Origin: Ambrosia x helenae
Taxonomy: Eukaryota; Streptophyta; Magnoliopsida; Asterales; Asteraceae
Assembly: GCA_030844895.1 (NCBI GenBank)
Contig: CM061233.1
Coordinates: forward strand, 94,015,719-94,079,718
Direction: 5' to 3'
DNA length: 64,000 nt
Shown here: in pieces, positions 11,080 to 21,985 of the stretch
How the letters are laid out: every line of letters starts with the position of its first letter
How positions within the stretch are numbered: the stretch's first letter is position 1
Notes under the pieces: generated by a model
Told to the model about the DNA's origin: nothing
The model's database searches: none
Seen by the model: only the letters and a program-made list of their open reading frames with translations
Translations under genes and position numbers: made by a program

Positions 11080-14000
11080 TTACAAATTTAGCATCCCTAG
11101 CATGGATACTAACTTCTGAAATGTTGATGTGTCAAGGGGTTTAGTGAAAATGTCAGCTATTTGATTAGCTGTTGCTACATGTTTCACTTCAATCTTGCCT
11201 TTTTCATAGCAATCTCTTATGAAATGATACCTGATTTCAATGTGTTTAGTCTTTGAAAACTAAACAGGATTTTGAATGATGCTAATGGCAGATTTGCTGT
11301 CTACAAGCAATGGTGTCTTGGTCTCTTTGATTCCATAATCGAGAAGTTGATATTGGAGCCATTGTATCTGTGATGTACAACTTGCAGCTGCAATGTATTC
11401 AGCTTCAGCAGTTGAAGTTGCAACAGATGTTTGTTTCTTTGATTGCCAGGACACTAGACAGTTTCCCAAGAATTGACAACCACCAGATGTTGATTTTCTT
11501 GACATTTTACACCCTGCATAGTCACTATCTAAAAAAGCTGATAACTTGGTATTGCTTGAAGCAGGATACCAAATTCCAAGTGTGGGAGTTCCTTTCAGAT
11601 ATCTGAAAATTCTTTTGACTGCAATAAGGTATGATTCCCTAGGAGCTGATTGATATCTAGCACAGACACATGTTGAAAACATAATATCTGGTCTAGAAGC
11701 AGTTAGATATAAAAGGGAACCTATCATACATCTATACATGGTTTGATCAACCTGTTTTCCTTGATCATCTGGTTCAACTTGTGTGGTTGGTGTCATGGGA
11801 GTGGAACATGATTTACAGTCTTGTAAAGAAAATTTGTTTAATAATTCTTTAACATATTTTGATTGATGTATAAAAGTTCCATTTGTTTTATTGTTTAATC
11901 TGCAGTCCCAGAAAGTACTGCAGTTCTCCCATTGTACTCATCTCAAATTTTGATTGCATGAGTTTCTTAAATTCATCACACAATTTTGTGTTTGTTGAAC
12001 CAAAAATGATATCATCAACATATATTTGAACAAGTAAGACATGATTTCCAACATGTTTTATGAAAAGAGTTTTTATCAATGGCACCTCTTGTGAAGTTAT
12101 TTTTGAGTAAAAAGGTGAAAAGTGTATCATACCAGGCTCTTGGAGCCTGTTTAAGCCCATAAAGAGCTTTGTCTAGTTTGTACACCCACTCAGGATGAGA
12201 AGGATCCTCAAACCCAGGTGGCTAACAAACATACACTTCCTCTTTTATCTTTCCATACAAAAATGCACTCTTGACATCCATTTGATAAACTTTTATTTTG
12301 TTGGAAACGGCATAGGCCAGAAATAACCTGATGGCTTCAAGACTTGCAACTGGAGCAAAGGTTTCATCATAGTCAATTCCTTCTTCTTGAGAGTAACCTT
12401 GTACTACCAGTCTTGCCTTGTTCTTTATTATAATACCAGCTTCATCTTGTTTGTTCCTGAAAACCCATCTTGTGCCAATTGGTTGCTTGTTTGGTGGTAG
12501 GGGACAGATTTCCCATACCTGTTGCTTGTTGAATTGAAGCAATTCATCTTGCATTGCCTGCATCCAATTGTTGTCTTTGAGGGCTTCCTGGTACTTCTTT
12601 GGTTCCAACTGTGAAATAAATGCTGAGAATAGACAAAAGTTGTTGTAAACCACTTACAGGTGTTGGTGGCTCATGTTCTTCAAACAAACTACCGAGGTCT
12701 ATTATATCTGGTTCAGCAGTTTCAGTGTCTTCAGTAGTTGCAGGTGCTGAAGCAGATGTTTGAGTTTGTCCTTCAGTATTTGTTGAATCAGAAGTTTGTG
12801 AAACTTCTGATGGTTTTGAAGTTGACTTAATGACTGTTTGAGGAGACCATGGTGCTGGATCCTCATCATCAAACCTTTGATCACCATAATAAGTAGGTTT
12901 GGATGAAGTGACAGTCTTTTCAGGTTCAAAATGAAAGTTGTCAAGGTCAAAGAGTTCAGCAGGATGTGCTGGAATGAGAGTGTGTTTAGACTCATTGAAC
13001 TTGACATTCAGTGTTTCTTCTACTATCTTGGTTTTTGAGTTAAAAACCTTGTAGGCTTTTCTAGTTGATGAATAACCAAGAAAGTAACCTGAGTCAACTT
13101 TGGCAGCAAACTTTGAAATAGATTCCTTGATGTTCAAGATGAAACATTGACACCCAAAAGCCCTGAAAAAGGAGATAAGGGGCTTTATGCCATGAAGAAC
13201 TTCATAGGCAGTCTTTGAATGTCTCTTGACAATAAGAACTCTATTTTGAACATAACATGATGTGTTAACTGCTTTTGCCCAAAAATATAATGGTAGGCCA
13301 GAATCAGCTAACATTGTTCTTGCTCCGTCTATTAAAGTTCTGTTCTTCCTTTCTACCACACCATTTTGTTCAGGAGTTCTGGGAACACTGAATTGTCTAA
13401 TAATCCCTTTAGACAAACAGAATTCATCCAGAGTTTTGTTCCTGAACTCTGTCCCATTATCACTTCTAATGGTTTTGATAGGTAGAGAGTATTGCTTCTC
13501 TACTTGTAGAATGAAGAACTTGATGATTTCAGCAGCCTCATCCTTGGAAAATAAGAAGAATACCCATGTAAATCTTGAGTAGTCATCAATGATGACTAAG
13601 CAGTACTTCTTCTTACCAAGGCTCATGATTTTTACAGGCCCAAATAAGTCCATATGGAGTAGTTGAAGACATGCAGTTGTTTTAGATTTTTCAATAGACT
13701 TATAAGAGGACTTATGCTGTTTACCCTTTAAACAGGATACACAGTGTTCTTGACACTGGTATACTTTTAAGGGTAGACCTCTGACCAAGCCCATTTTTGT
13801 GACTTTATTTATGGTTTTAAAGTTCACATGGCCAAGTCTCCTGTGCCAGAGATCGGTTTCTGAAGTTGATGCCCTTGAGAAGAAACAGGCAGTGTTGTTC
13901 AGTTCAGTACTTTGTCTTTTTCAATGTCCACTGCATAGACATTGCCACATCTTTTGGCTATTAAGAAAGTATGATCTTCAATGATCTTCTCTATCAACTT

Positions 14001-14322
14001 CTGGCCTTCTGGTGATATGATCTTGCATGCCGTCTTTGTGAAAAAAGGAAGAATATCCTTTATCACACATTTGTGACACACTTAGCAAGTTGTACTCAAG
14101 GTTTTCAACCAGATTGACCTTGTCAAACTGTATTTTGCCAGAGGAGACATTGCCATGTCCTAGCACATATCCCTTAGCATTGTTCCCAAAGGACACAGAT
14201 CCATCTCTTTGACTGATAAAATTGTTTATCAGGTATCTGCATCCTGTCATGTGCATTGAGCCTCCACTGTCTACATACCAAATGCTATTTAAGCCTCTGG
14301 AAACTCTCTGCACAAGATAGCA
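11080..14322 (-). pseudogene. Copia pol (protease-integrase-RT-RNase H), multiple frameshifts
   Basis: The reading moves between frames several times. Retropepsin with WYVDSGGS lies near 14243-14280. The GAG-pre-integrase and zinc-binding region is around 13700-14090. The integrase core, with DDYSRFTWV, SDNGTEF and the EQNGVVER motif, spans about 13200-13700. The RT N-terminal part (NKARLVVQGY, FAPVASLEAIR) is at 12222-12653 and ends in a premature stop. The RT catalytic YVDD is at 12011-12022, in a different frame. RNase H (11260-11796) includes SRPDIMF and the AEAEYIA motif, and is followed by an in-frame TAG at 11260-11262 before the normal C-terminal IFTKPLD near 11140. Pol ends at 11080. 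It would act in virus-like particles to copy and integrate the element. It is non-functional as assembled; some shifts could be sequence error. Confidence 0.88.
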
Positions 14323-14324
14323 AA

Positions 14325-16889
14325 TTAGTTAGATTTAGGAACCCAAGCCAGTTTGGCTTTGGGTTTGCTCTTGAGAACATTTACAGTTTGTTCTTGACCA
14401 AGTTTAGAAATCCATGTCTTTTTGGCAATGGATTTTGCATTAAGAACAATGGTGGTATCCTTTTGAGGACCACCATCTACTTTGGTCATCAGTAGTTGTA
14501 CCAAGTTCATAAGATCCTTAATCTCAGCAGTTTGTGAAACTGCTGATGATTCAGGTCTAACTACTGAAAGAGAATTTTGAGAAAAAGACTTTTGTTGAGA
14601 TTTTGTCTTTTTCTGAGAAAAGGTTTTTGCTGGTTGTTGTTTCTTGGGAGAAAAAGTTTTTACATAATCAGTTTTGATTTGTTTCCCCACAACCAGCTGT
14701 TGATTTTTCTTATTGAACTGAATACCCTTTCTATATCTGCAAAATTCTGTTTTGTGGTTGAATAGACCACAAATTTCACATTCTTTTGTCTTCTCTTTCA
14801 AAGACAAGTCTATGACTGTTTTGATTGGTTTTAGGTCATCAGTAGTTTTCAGGTTCTCAACTCCTGATGTAGTTGAAACTACTGATGACTTAAAGTCAGA
14901 TTTAATCAGTACTTCTGAAGAACTTTCTTTGTGTGACTTTAGAAAGTTTTCATGGAAAGATGTGCATTCTTCCTCTTCGGAAGTTTCACCTGAAACAATT
15001 TTTCTCCCATCTTCAGTAGTTTTGGGAGAGAAATCTGTTGGTGTTTCAGTGTGATTGTACCCTATGCCAAACCTAACATTTGAAGCACTTTGTTTGTTTA
15101 GCAATAATTGGTACCCCTTACAAGATTCCACCCATTTTTCACATGTGACCTTGGTGTCAGCAAGCTCTTGTCTGACATTCCCTAGGTCATTTATCATGAT
15201 TTTAATTTGTGCTTGGGTTTCAATAGCAGAGTTAGTTAATTTAGAAACTTCTTTTGTTTTTGCAGAAAGTTTTCTTTCTAAATCACATTTTATCTGAGTG
15301 AGTTTTCTCTCAGAATCATTAGCTTTTCCTTGTAAGTGCACATTTGTCTCTCTTATGAGAGCAAAAGATTCTTTGCATGAATTTGAACATAGTTTTGTCA
15401 AAGATTCTTTTGATACCTGTGACAAGGCAGATTTTGAGGAGCATCCCTCAAATGCCATTAAGGCAAAGTTCTTTCTGCCATTGTCAGGCTCTCCCCAGTT
15501 GATGTCAAATATTTTGTTGTCTGCATCAGGATTGCACTCTGTGGTGTCAAAAGGAAGACTGCTCCAGTCAACATACCCTGAAGTAAATAGACTTTGTTGA
15601 GAGGGTTGCTGTTGCTGTGGAGGTTGTTGAGCAGCTGGAAAGGGAGGGATTGATTGTTGGCTCTGCATCTGTTGAGCAGGCATCTGTACATATTGTACTT
15701 GTGGCACATATTGGTGTTGTGGAGCTTGTGCCTGTACAAAATGTGCACTCCCTTGTGTTCCATTATTCCTGTTATAATTTGGGTTAAAATTGTTTCCAGA
15801 CTGAGATTGGTTAAAGCCAGAGTTTCTACATTCTCTAGCAAAGTGTCCCAACTTTTGACACTTGTGACATCTAAGTTTAGATTTGTCAAAACTAATTTTT
15901 GTAGAACTGTTAAGTCCTGGAAACTTCCTTCCTGACCTTTTGTAAAATTTATTTGTTTTTAAACTTAACATGGCCAGTTGGTGCAAAATATCCATTTCTT
16001 CTAGGTCATCACTGCTGAAACTATTTAAGTCATCCATGATAAAACACATGTTATCAGCAGTTTGACCAAAGTCATTATTGTCATAACCTGGGAATGATCT
16101 TTCAGATGAGATCCCAGCGGTTATGTCAATGTGGTCAAAAGATCCAAAACTATTTGAACAAGTTGGTGAGTCTTGTCCCAATAGTGTTGTACTACCAGGT
16201 AGATAGTCATCAGCAGTTTTACCAGAATTTTGTAACTTTTTCTTTTGATCAATTTCTCTCTCAAAAGTAAGTAATCTCCCATGAAGTTTTGTAAGAGTGA
16301 GGGAGCTAAAATCTGGTGAAGATCTTAAGACTATTGAGTATGTTTCCCATTTATCAGGTAAAGACCTTAAAAATCTATGAAGCATAGATACAGTTGTATA
16401 GGTCTGAGCATTTAGCTTTAGCTCAGATATTAATGAGGAGAATCTTTCAAATTGCTGTGTTAAAGTTTCCCCATTAATGTGAGCAAAAGTTTCATATTGT
16501 TGAGCCAAGATTTCTCTGGTGTTGGCAATCACCTCTTCAGTTCCTCCAAACTGTTCTTTTAGGCAGTCCCAAAGCTCTTTGGCACTATCACAATGTAATA
16601 GGCCAGAATAGATTTCATTTGGGAGTGTCATTGCCAACATAGAAAAAGCTTTTGCATCAAGCTCAAGTTTTAGGAAATCATCATCAGTATAGTCTTTTGG
16701 TTCTTTTGGAATCTCTTCCTTAGTTTCAAGATTTATATTTACAGGTTTATGAGGACCATATATCACAGATCTCCAACAACCTATGTTGGTCTGTGACAAG
16801 GTACGTGCCATTCTCTTTTGCCATATGTTATATTCATTTCTTACAAGCATGACAGGTTTAGTGGCAGAACCAGTATTATGAGGATCCAT
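14325..16889 (-). CDS. Gag of Sirevirus-like element (854 aa, intact)
   Basis: This is the only long intact copia ORF here. The ATG at 16889 is the first in frame and lies about 140 bases after the primer site. Residues ~15-215 form the copia Gag (UBN2-type) region, with LWDCLKEQFGG and an LxxRFLRSLPDKW motif. A CCHC knuckle (CHKCQKLGHFAREC) is near residue 339. A Gln/Pro-rich stretch follows at ~385-440, then a coiled coil at ~500-610, then a second CCHC-like knuckle (CEICGLFNHKTEFC) near residue 703. A Gag this long with a coiled coil and two knuckles is typical of Sireviruses. It forms the particle shell and binds RNA. It ends in TAA at 14325-14327; protease starts in another frame a few bases later, so Pol would need a frameshift or the gap is damage. 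Confidence 0.9.
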   Translation of the reverse strand: MDPHNTGSATKPVMLVRNEYNIWQKRMARTLSQTNIGCWRSVIYGPHKPVNINLETKEEIPKEPKDYTDDDFLKLELDAKAFSMLAMTLPNEIYSGLLHCDSAKELWDCLKEQFGGTEEVIANTREILAQQYETFAHINGETLTQQFERFSSLISELKLNAQTYTTVSMLHRFLRSLPDKWETYSIVLRSSPDFSSLTLTKLHGRLLTFEREIDQKKKLQNSGKTADDYLPGSTTLLGQDSPTCSNSFGSFDHIDITAGISSERSFPGYDNNDFGQTADNMCFIMDDLNSFSSDDLEEMDILHQLAMLSLKTNKFYKRSGRKFPGLNSSTKISFDKSKLRCHKCQKLGHFARECRNSGFNQSQSGNNFNPNYNRNNGTQGSAHFVQAQAPQHQYVPQVQYVQMPAQQMQSQQSIPPFPAAQQPPQQQQPSQQSLFTSGYVDWSSLPFDTTECNPDADNKIFDINWGEPDNGRKNFALMAFEGCSSKSALSQVSKESLTKLCSNSCKESFALIRETNVHLQGKANDSERKLTQIKCDLERKLSAKTKEVSKLTNSAIETQAQIKIMINDLGNVRQELADTKVTCEKWVESCKGYQLLLNKQSASNVRFGIGYNHTETPTDFSPKTTEDGRKIVSGETSEEEECTSFHENFLKSHKESSSEVLIKSDFKSSVVSTTSGVENLKTTDDLKPIKTVIDLSLKEKTKECEICGLFNHKTEFCRYRKGIQFNKKNQQLVVGKQIKTDYVKTFSPKKQQPAKTFSQKKTKSQQKSFSQNSLSVVRPESSAVSQTAEIKDLMNLVQLLMTKVDGGPQKDTTIVLNAKSIAKKTWISKLGQEQTVNVLKSKPKAKLAWVPKSN

Positions 16890-17031
16890 TTTAAAGAGTA
16901 TTGCTTTGTCAAATATCTCTTAAAGTGATGGATGTTGATAAAAGTGAGCTTATAATCCTTTATTGAATATCAATAAGAGCCTGTGTCTGATTCTCAATTT
17001 GTTAGATTGATATGTGATCAGATAAACCAGT

Positions 17032-17043
17032 GCTCTGATACCA
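17032..17043 (-). promoter_or_regulatory. Primer-binding site of Sirevirus-like element
   Basis: The complement reads TGGTATCAGAGC and lies two bases inside the 5' LTR. It is the tRNA-iMet primer site used throughout Sireviruses and fixes the minus orientation. Confidence 0.93.
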
Positions 17044-17045
17044 AT

Positions 17046-17742
17046 TGTTGGATCAGTATATTGCTCTTTTGTTGAACTTGCTAGTTGACACTTAAGTGTT
17101 TAGCAAGTTCTTGATGAGTGATAGCACAGCGGAATGTTTATAAGTTTAAAGCTACACTTATCAACAGGAGTTATTACTCCCCCTGGATTCAAGAACTAAT
17201 AAATGATAAGTGTTTATTGAGAATCTAAGTATTGAATGAGAATGAAATACTTTGACAGATTCTTAATAAACACAAAATGGAAATAACAATAATAAGTGTT
17301 GAAGGATTTCTTGTATTAAAATCAATGTCTAAAACAGAGGGATGAACCCTTCTATTTATAGACTTTACAAATACATGAACCTTGCCAAAAGCAAGTTCAG
17401 AAACAAGTTGCAACAAGTTGCAGTCTTGGAACTTGTACATAAAGCAAAAAGAAACATTAAAGTAATAAACTACTGATATACAAAAGGCGGTGGAAAAGAT
17501 CTTCTGTAAGTACTGATGAATGACAAACTACTGATTAGTACTTTGTCTTCAGTAGTTCTTCAGTAGAAGTGTCTGGTTTGAACTTCAGAACTTCTGATGA
17601 CTTTCTTCTTCAGTACTTCTAAATCTCTTCTTCAGCAGTTTGATCCTTCTTCTTCAGCAGTTCTATACTTAGAATATTTTGACAGAAGTGAATTAGACTA
17701 AGGTTTGCAAAAGTGGTTTCACCAATCCTTTTTGTCCTAACA
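17046..17742 (-). repeat. 5' LTR of Sirevirus-like element
   Basis: It is 697 bp, with TATA-like TATAAATA on the minus strand at 17353-17360 as the likely promoter for gag. It differs from the left LTR at five single bases: a G/A near 17276, G/C near 17539, G/A near 17621, T/C near 17683 and A/G near 17716. Confidence 0.95.
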
Positions 17743-18204
17743 ATGGTATACCCCTTGAGACTCTGTTGAGAGAATCTTGGTCATTGTCTTGTTAATTCAT
17801 TATTCAGTTGGTTAGTCATGTGTTAGTCATTATTCATAGGTTTGGTTTTGAACGGATATTGCTTATTACATAATTGCAAATGGTACCGCACATGAATTGC
17901 TAAACACTTTTCCTACTATATTTATTCAAACAGGGTATGCTCACCAATACATTTTGTATTGACCAAATCATTTTTTCGTACATGTTTCAGGTTCTTATGA
18001 GATTACTTCCAAGCGTTTGGAACATAGACTTAGATTGAGATTTCAGTAACTTTGTTTAGTTGCTAGTCATAATTGCTGTATTTCTTTTAATGAAATAAAT
18101 TATTAAATTCAATGTATTCAAATTTACACTTCTAGTCCATGAGCTATTGAACAATCGTCACTACGTGACACCTCGATGTTTCCGCCATCGGTTGGGGTGT
18201 TACA
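17743..18204 (+). mobile_element. 3' LTR of LARD-like element, second part
   Basis: The LTR resumes after the copia insertion with the duplicated ATGGT and continues to the terminal TGTTACA at 18204. From 17792 onward it matches 451-862 and 55982-56394. The bases after 18204 belong to the older gypsy-like sequence into which the LARD inserted; the matching left flank is outside the window. Confidence 0.92.
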
Positions 18205-21200
18205 TTTTAAATTTATAATCTAAAATGATAGTTGCTCAATGTTCTAGACCCCACACAACAGGCAAGTGTACCTATCGTAAGAAGTATAAAAATGTGCAAA
18301 TACCGAGTATTGAATCCAAGGACATGATTTCTACTACTCAGCTTCCTAAAAATTACTAAAAGAGTTTTAAAATGCAAGAAGAAAAGTAAAATAAAGAGAT
18401 ATAAACTGTAAGAGAAATAAATAGCAAAACAAAGGTGTTGCTTCGGGATCAGATGTTGCTTGGTATGAAACAATAGTAGACTCTTGTTAAAGTGGTGTGT
18501 TTAAGTTGTGCACTTTTGCTTAATTTTGAGTTGCGCATTACTGCATTCTCTAGAGGTGACTGTTATCGCATAACTGTGTAAACGATTTGTGTTCTTAAGA
18601 TTTGTATGAGGGTCTCCCAAACTGGTAAGCTCACCTCTCAACAGTGAGGGGAAGATGACCCGAGACTGTGATTTCCCAACCCCAAAGTACCCACCTCCCA
18701 GTGTTGCGATATAGACATCTAACGACTCTAATCTTTTATGAATAACTTGTCGGTGGCCGGAACATGACCGAACAAGCTACCACTTAATATCATAGGGGAG
18801 TCGTGACTAATCAGCAAACGTGCATCCCCTACTTGAATTAATTAATTTTTCAAAAAGTGATTGGCCTATTACTAATTGTGTTGCAATATAGTAATGAAAG
18901 AAAATAAAGACCGTTTTCTTTCAACACGGGTTCTCCAATCCTTGATTTGCGCCAAAGCTATCACATAGACAATGAACCTAAGTCACACAATCAAGTCTTG
19001 GATTATAACTAGGACCAAGTATAAAGACCGTACCAACCCTAAGTGAGATTTTGATAGTAGAGGATTAAGCCACAAAGTGTGTATATTTCTATCCACAAAT
19101 GGGCCAATCACTACTCGTGGAATTAAGTTAGCTTGCAAGTGCGTGGGTTGTTACACACCGCGGGTACACTCACAAGTCCATCCACTTCCTATCAAAACAC
19201 CCACAAGACCAAATACTAAGTGATTGATTAGTTAATTCATTAAACAAAGTTTAAAGTAGAAAGAATTATTAAGAACACAAAACACAACTTTAAATAAAAG
19301 ATAAACTATTTATTTTATACCAAGTTCCATCATCACCCTATAAACACCAAGAGAAATCTAGCCTAGCATGGTTGATACAACAAGCTCACAAGGTTGGTTG
19401 TGTACAAACATGGTGAGGCTTCTATAAAGATTTCTAGTGGTTTTGGGTGATTTCGGGTTGTTTCTCTCTCGAATGTGGTGTTTATGGAGTGATCCCATGC
19501 TCCAAAGGACATTCACAACTCCCAAAGATGGTTGAAACTTCGTGGAGAAATGTTGGTTTTTGGTGTAGGATGGGATGATAAAAATGTGGAGTGGAGGCCT
19601 CTATTTATAGGCAAATCAGCCCCTTCACATGCATGCTCCTTACTGTGGCACGCCCATGCTCGACAGCTGGTACTGTTGCAGAGTCCTTTCGCGCAGAAAT
19701 TGTCCGTCTTCAGAGTTGGCATGACCGTGCCAAGGGGTGGCATGCCCATGCAGGCCAGTACGTCTACCAGTATTGGTCGGTTGAAGCCTTGGGGAACACG
19801 TTCTGAATGGCACGGCCGTGCACAAGGGTTTGGTACGCCCGTGTAATCCAGAAAGGCTGACTTATTGCCTTCTGTTGACTTGAAAATATTGACTCGTTGA
19901 CCCGGGACAGGTGCACGACCATGCATGGCTGTAAGCACGGTCGTGGTGCATCCGACACATCTTTAAAGTCTTCAATTCTTTGCCTTTTAGTGTCATTTTT
20001 CACTTCTTTTCGCCTTTCGACCTTAAACCCTGCAATTATCAACAAAGAAAGATAAATCATGATAAAACTTAAGCATGATTTTGGGTGCAAAATGGATGAA
20101 GATATATGCATAAAACATGTTAATTTCTCTGCACATCACAACACCTCACACTTGAGCTTTTGCTTGTCCTCAAGCAAACCGAACCTTAGACAACTTTTCT
20201 GAGACAAAAATTGTAAGTTTTACTTGATGTGCCGAGCTCATCTTACCTGCTAAGAGTTTCACTTAATAAATCCTCAGGATTTCGGGCTTGGTTTGTGGTA
20301 AGACTACTAAAATACTCCTAAGGTGTTCCAATTTCCTTTTGCCTCACTACTCTCGTTCACCCAGGTTTCATTTTGGGGTGAACACTTAAATTCTACCCGA
20401 TGGCAAACACGAATCCTAGGCTTGTATGCGAATCATAACTCCACCACTTTTGTTGAGGCGATGCGTGTGAATCAAAAGGTCTTTCAAGGGTTAGTTTAGT
20501 GAAATGAGGAAAAAAGGGTCGGAATGGATTCTACCACCATGACTAACTTCGGGTTTGGTGTTTGAGGTGTTGTGGAATCTCGTGGATCTTCTAAGTTGGC
20601 TCTGATGATCTTTCCTTGGACTTCATAGCTCGACTGTGGCCCACTCTCATGAATTGTTCGGCACGCGGGCCGCCTAAAAGCCTCCACTAGGTTGGGTCGA
20701 TCGTTTGGTCTTTAGGAAGTCTTGCAAAACTTCTCTTTCGAAGCTCTCTTGATTCTTTTAGTTCAACAACATCATTATTCCACACTTTTTTATGAGTATA
20801 AACGGGTTACACTTGATGTTTTGCTGGGCGATTATTGACACTTGGTATGCTCTTTTGATGGCTCTTCTTTTGTAGCCATTTCATGATCGAGATTCGAGGT
20901 TCTTGATGCGTGGCTTATGCTTCTAAGTCCCAGAATTGCCTAAGAGCTTTCTTAACACCTTAACACTTCCCTGGTTTCATCATGGCGGGGGCTAAATGGA
21001 TGAAAGGAAACAAAAAGGCTATGGCTCAAAATGGGTGGCTAGGGGTGGGGAAAATATATGAAAGGCCAAGGATAACAGAATGGGTAAGTCCTAAATTCAT
21101 AAGTCACACACTCACCTCTAGTGTGGTCTTGTAATGTATAAGTCACAAGTTCTAACCGTTTCATGCCAAATGGGAATATAACTCAAGACAAACGAACGCG

Positions 21201-21960
21201 CATGTAGAGTATATATGTAATGGTGTGCTCGATAAGGCTAAAAAATACTCACATGTAGGGGTAAGGGTTAATTTAGGAACCGAGAACACCTTAGACGGCT
21301 CTTTTGACTACCAAAACCTCCCTAATCTCCCACAGTATCGTTGGGCGGACTCAAAGGGTTTGAAAATATTTTTGCTTCCAATAACACTTTTAAAAACTTT
21401 GCCTTTTTAGTTACGGTTTGCTGACTTCATTGAGGTGTTTTAAATTTTGCAAAATTTGTAAATACCTCACACTTAATTGTTTTACATAGTTTTTAAATTA
21501 ATATATGTGATATATGTGTGCAAAGAAAATAAGTGGGCTAGTCAAAAGGAACAAGTATCTCCCCTTGTTGTTCTCAAACGTTCTGCGTGCGGTCGATACC
21601 CGCAGCTGCCTTAACATGAACGTTTTTTTTAGAGAAACCACTTGGCATGAACTACAATAGTTTATTAGTAACGAAAAGAAAAATAAAATAAAAACAAGTT
21701 ACTGGGTCCTAATGCCGAGAGGGCATACTTGGGTGATAGAAAATATCAAGAGTAAATGACCATACCGGATGGTTCTTGATCAGATTTTCTACCGTATGCA
21801 CAAACCTCTCAACTTATTCCTCTAATCTACCCATCCGGGCTGCCTCCCGGTAGCGCCACATTTCACATCTTTGGCTGGACAAGACGTGTGGTGCTCAGAC
21901 TACTTCCTTCCCGGCCTCTAGGACACTTGTGGTGTTTTTCTTCCGTTCGCCTTTTTTTTC
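18205..21960 (-). mobile_element. Non-coding 3' region of an Athila/Tat-like gypsy element
   Basis: No protein gene is visible. Read on the minus strand it has hallmarks of the sequence after integrase in Athila/Tat-type gypsy elements. Near 21835-21880 is a decayed pol tail with a GATGRQPG-like peptide. At 20147-20190 the minus strand reads GCTTGAGGACAAGCAAAAGC and then CTCAAGTGTGAGG. The stretch 18205-18400 resembles an LTR or near-LTR region. RT, RNase H and integrase are absent between the protease ORF (ending 21986) and this tail, so about 3 kb of pol has been lost, or the element is a gag-pro-only non-autonomous form. No LTR pair was found. Confidence 0.55.
19640..19945. repeat. Cluster of CACGGCCGTGC-like near-palindromes
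   Basis: At least seven variants of the word CACGRCCGTGC occur in 300 bp, such as CACGCCCATGC, CATGACCGTGCC, CACGGCCGTGCAC, CACGACCATGC and GCACGGTCGTG, in both orientations and irregularly spaced. It lies in the non-coding gypsy-like region and is much richer in GC than its surroundings. Confidence 0.65.
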
Positions 21961-21985
21961 TCGAGCCACCCTTCTAACGGTTGTC

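Larger units (their letters stand above)
6347..17742 (-). mobile_element. Sirevirus-like Ty1-copia retrotransposon, nested in the LARD 3' LTR
   Basis: The 11,396-bp element is bounded by identical-length 697-bp LTRs (6347-7043 and 17046-17742) and a perfect 5-bp target duplication ATGGT (6342-6346 and 17743-17747). The order on the minus strand is LTR, primer site, gag, protease, integrase, RT, RNase H, a 0.5-kb spacer, a long extra ORF, polypurine tract, LTR. Protease-integrase-RT order defines Ty1-copia. The long gag with coiled coil, the extra ORF after pol and the large size fit the Sirevirus (Maximus/SIRE) lineage. The LTRs differ at 5 of 697 positions with no indel, so the insertion is recent, although pol and the extra ORF are broken. 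Confidence 0.93.
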
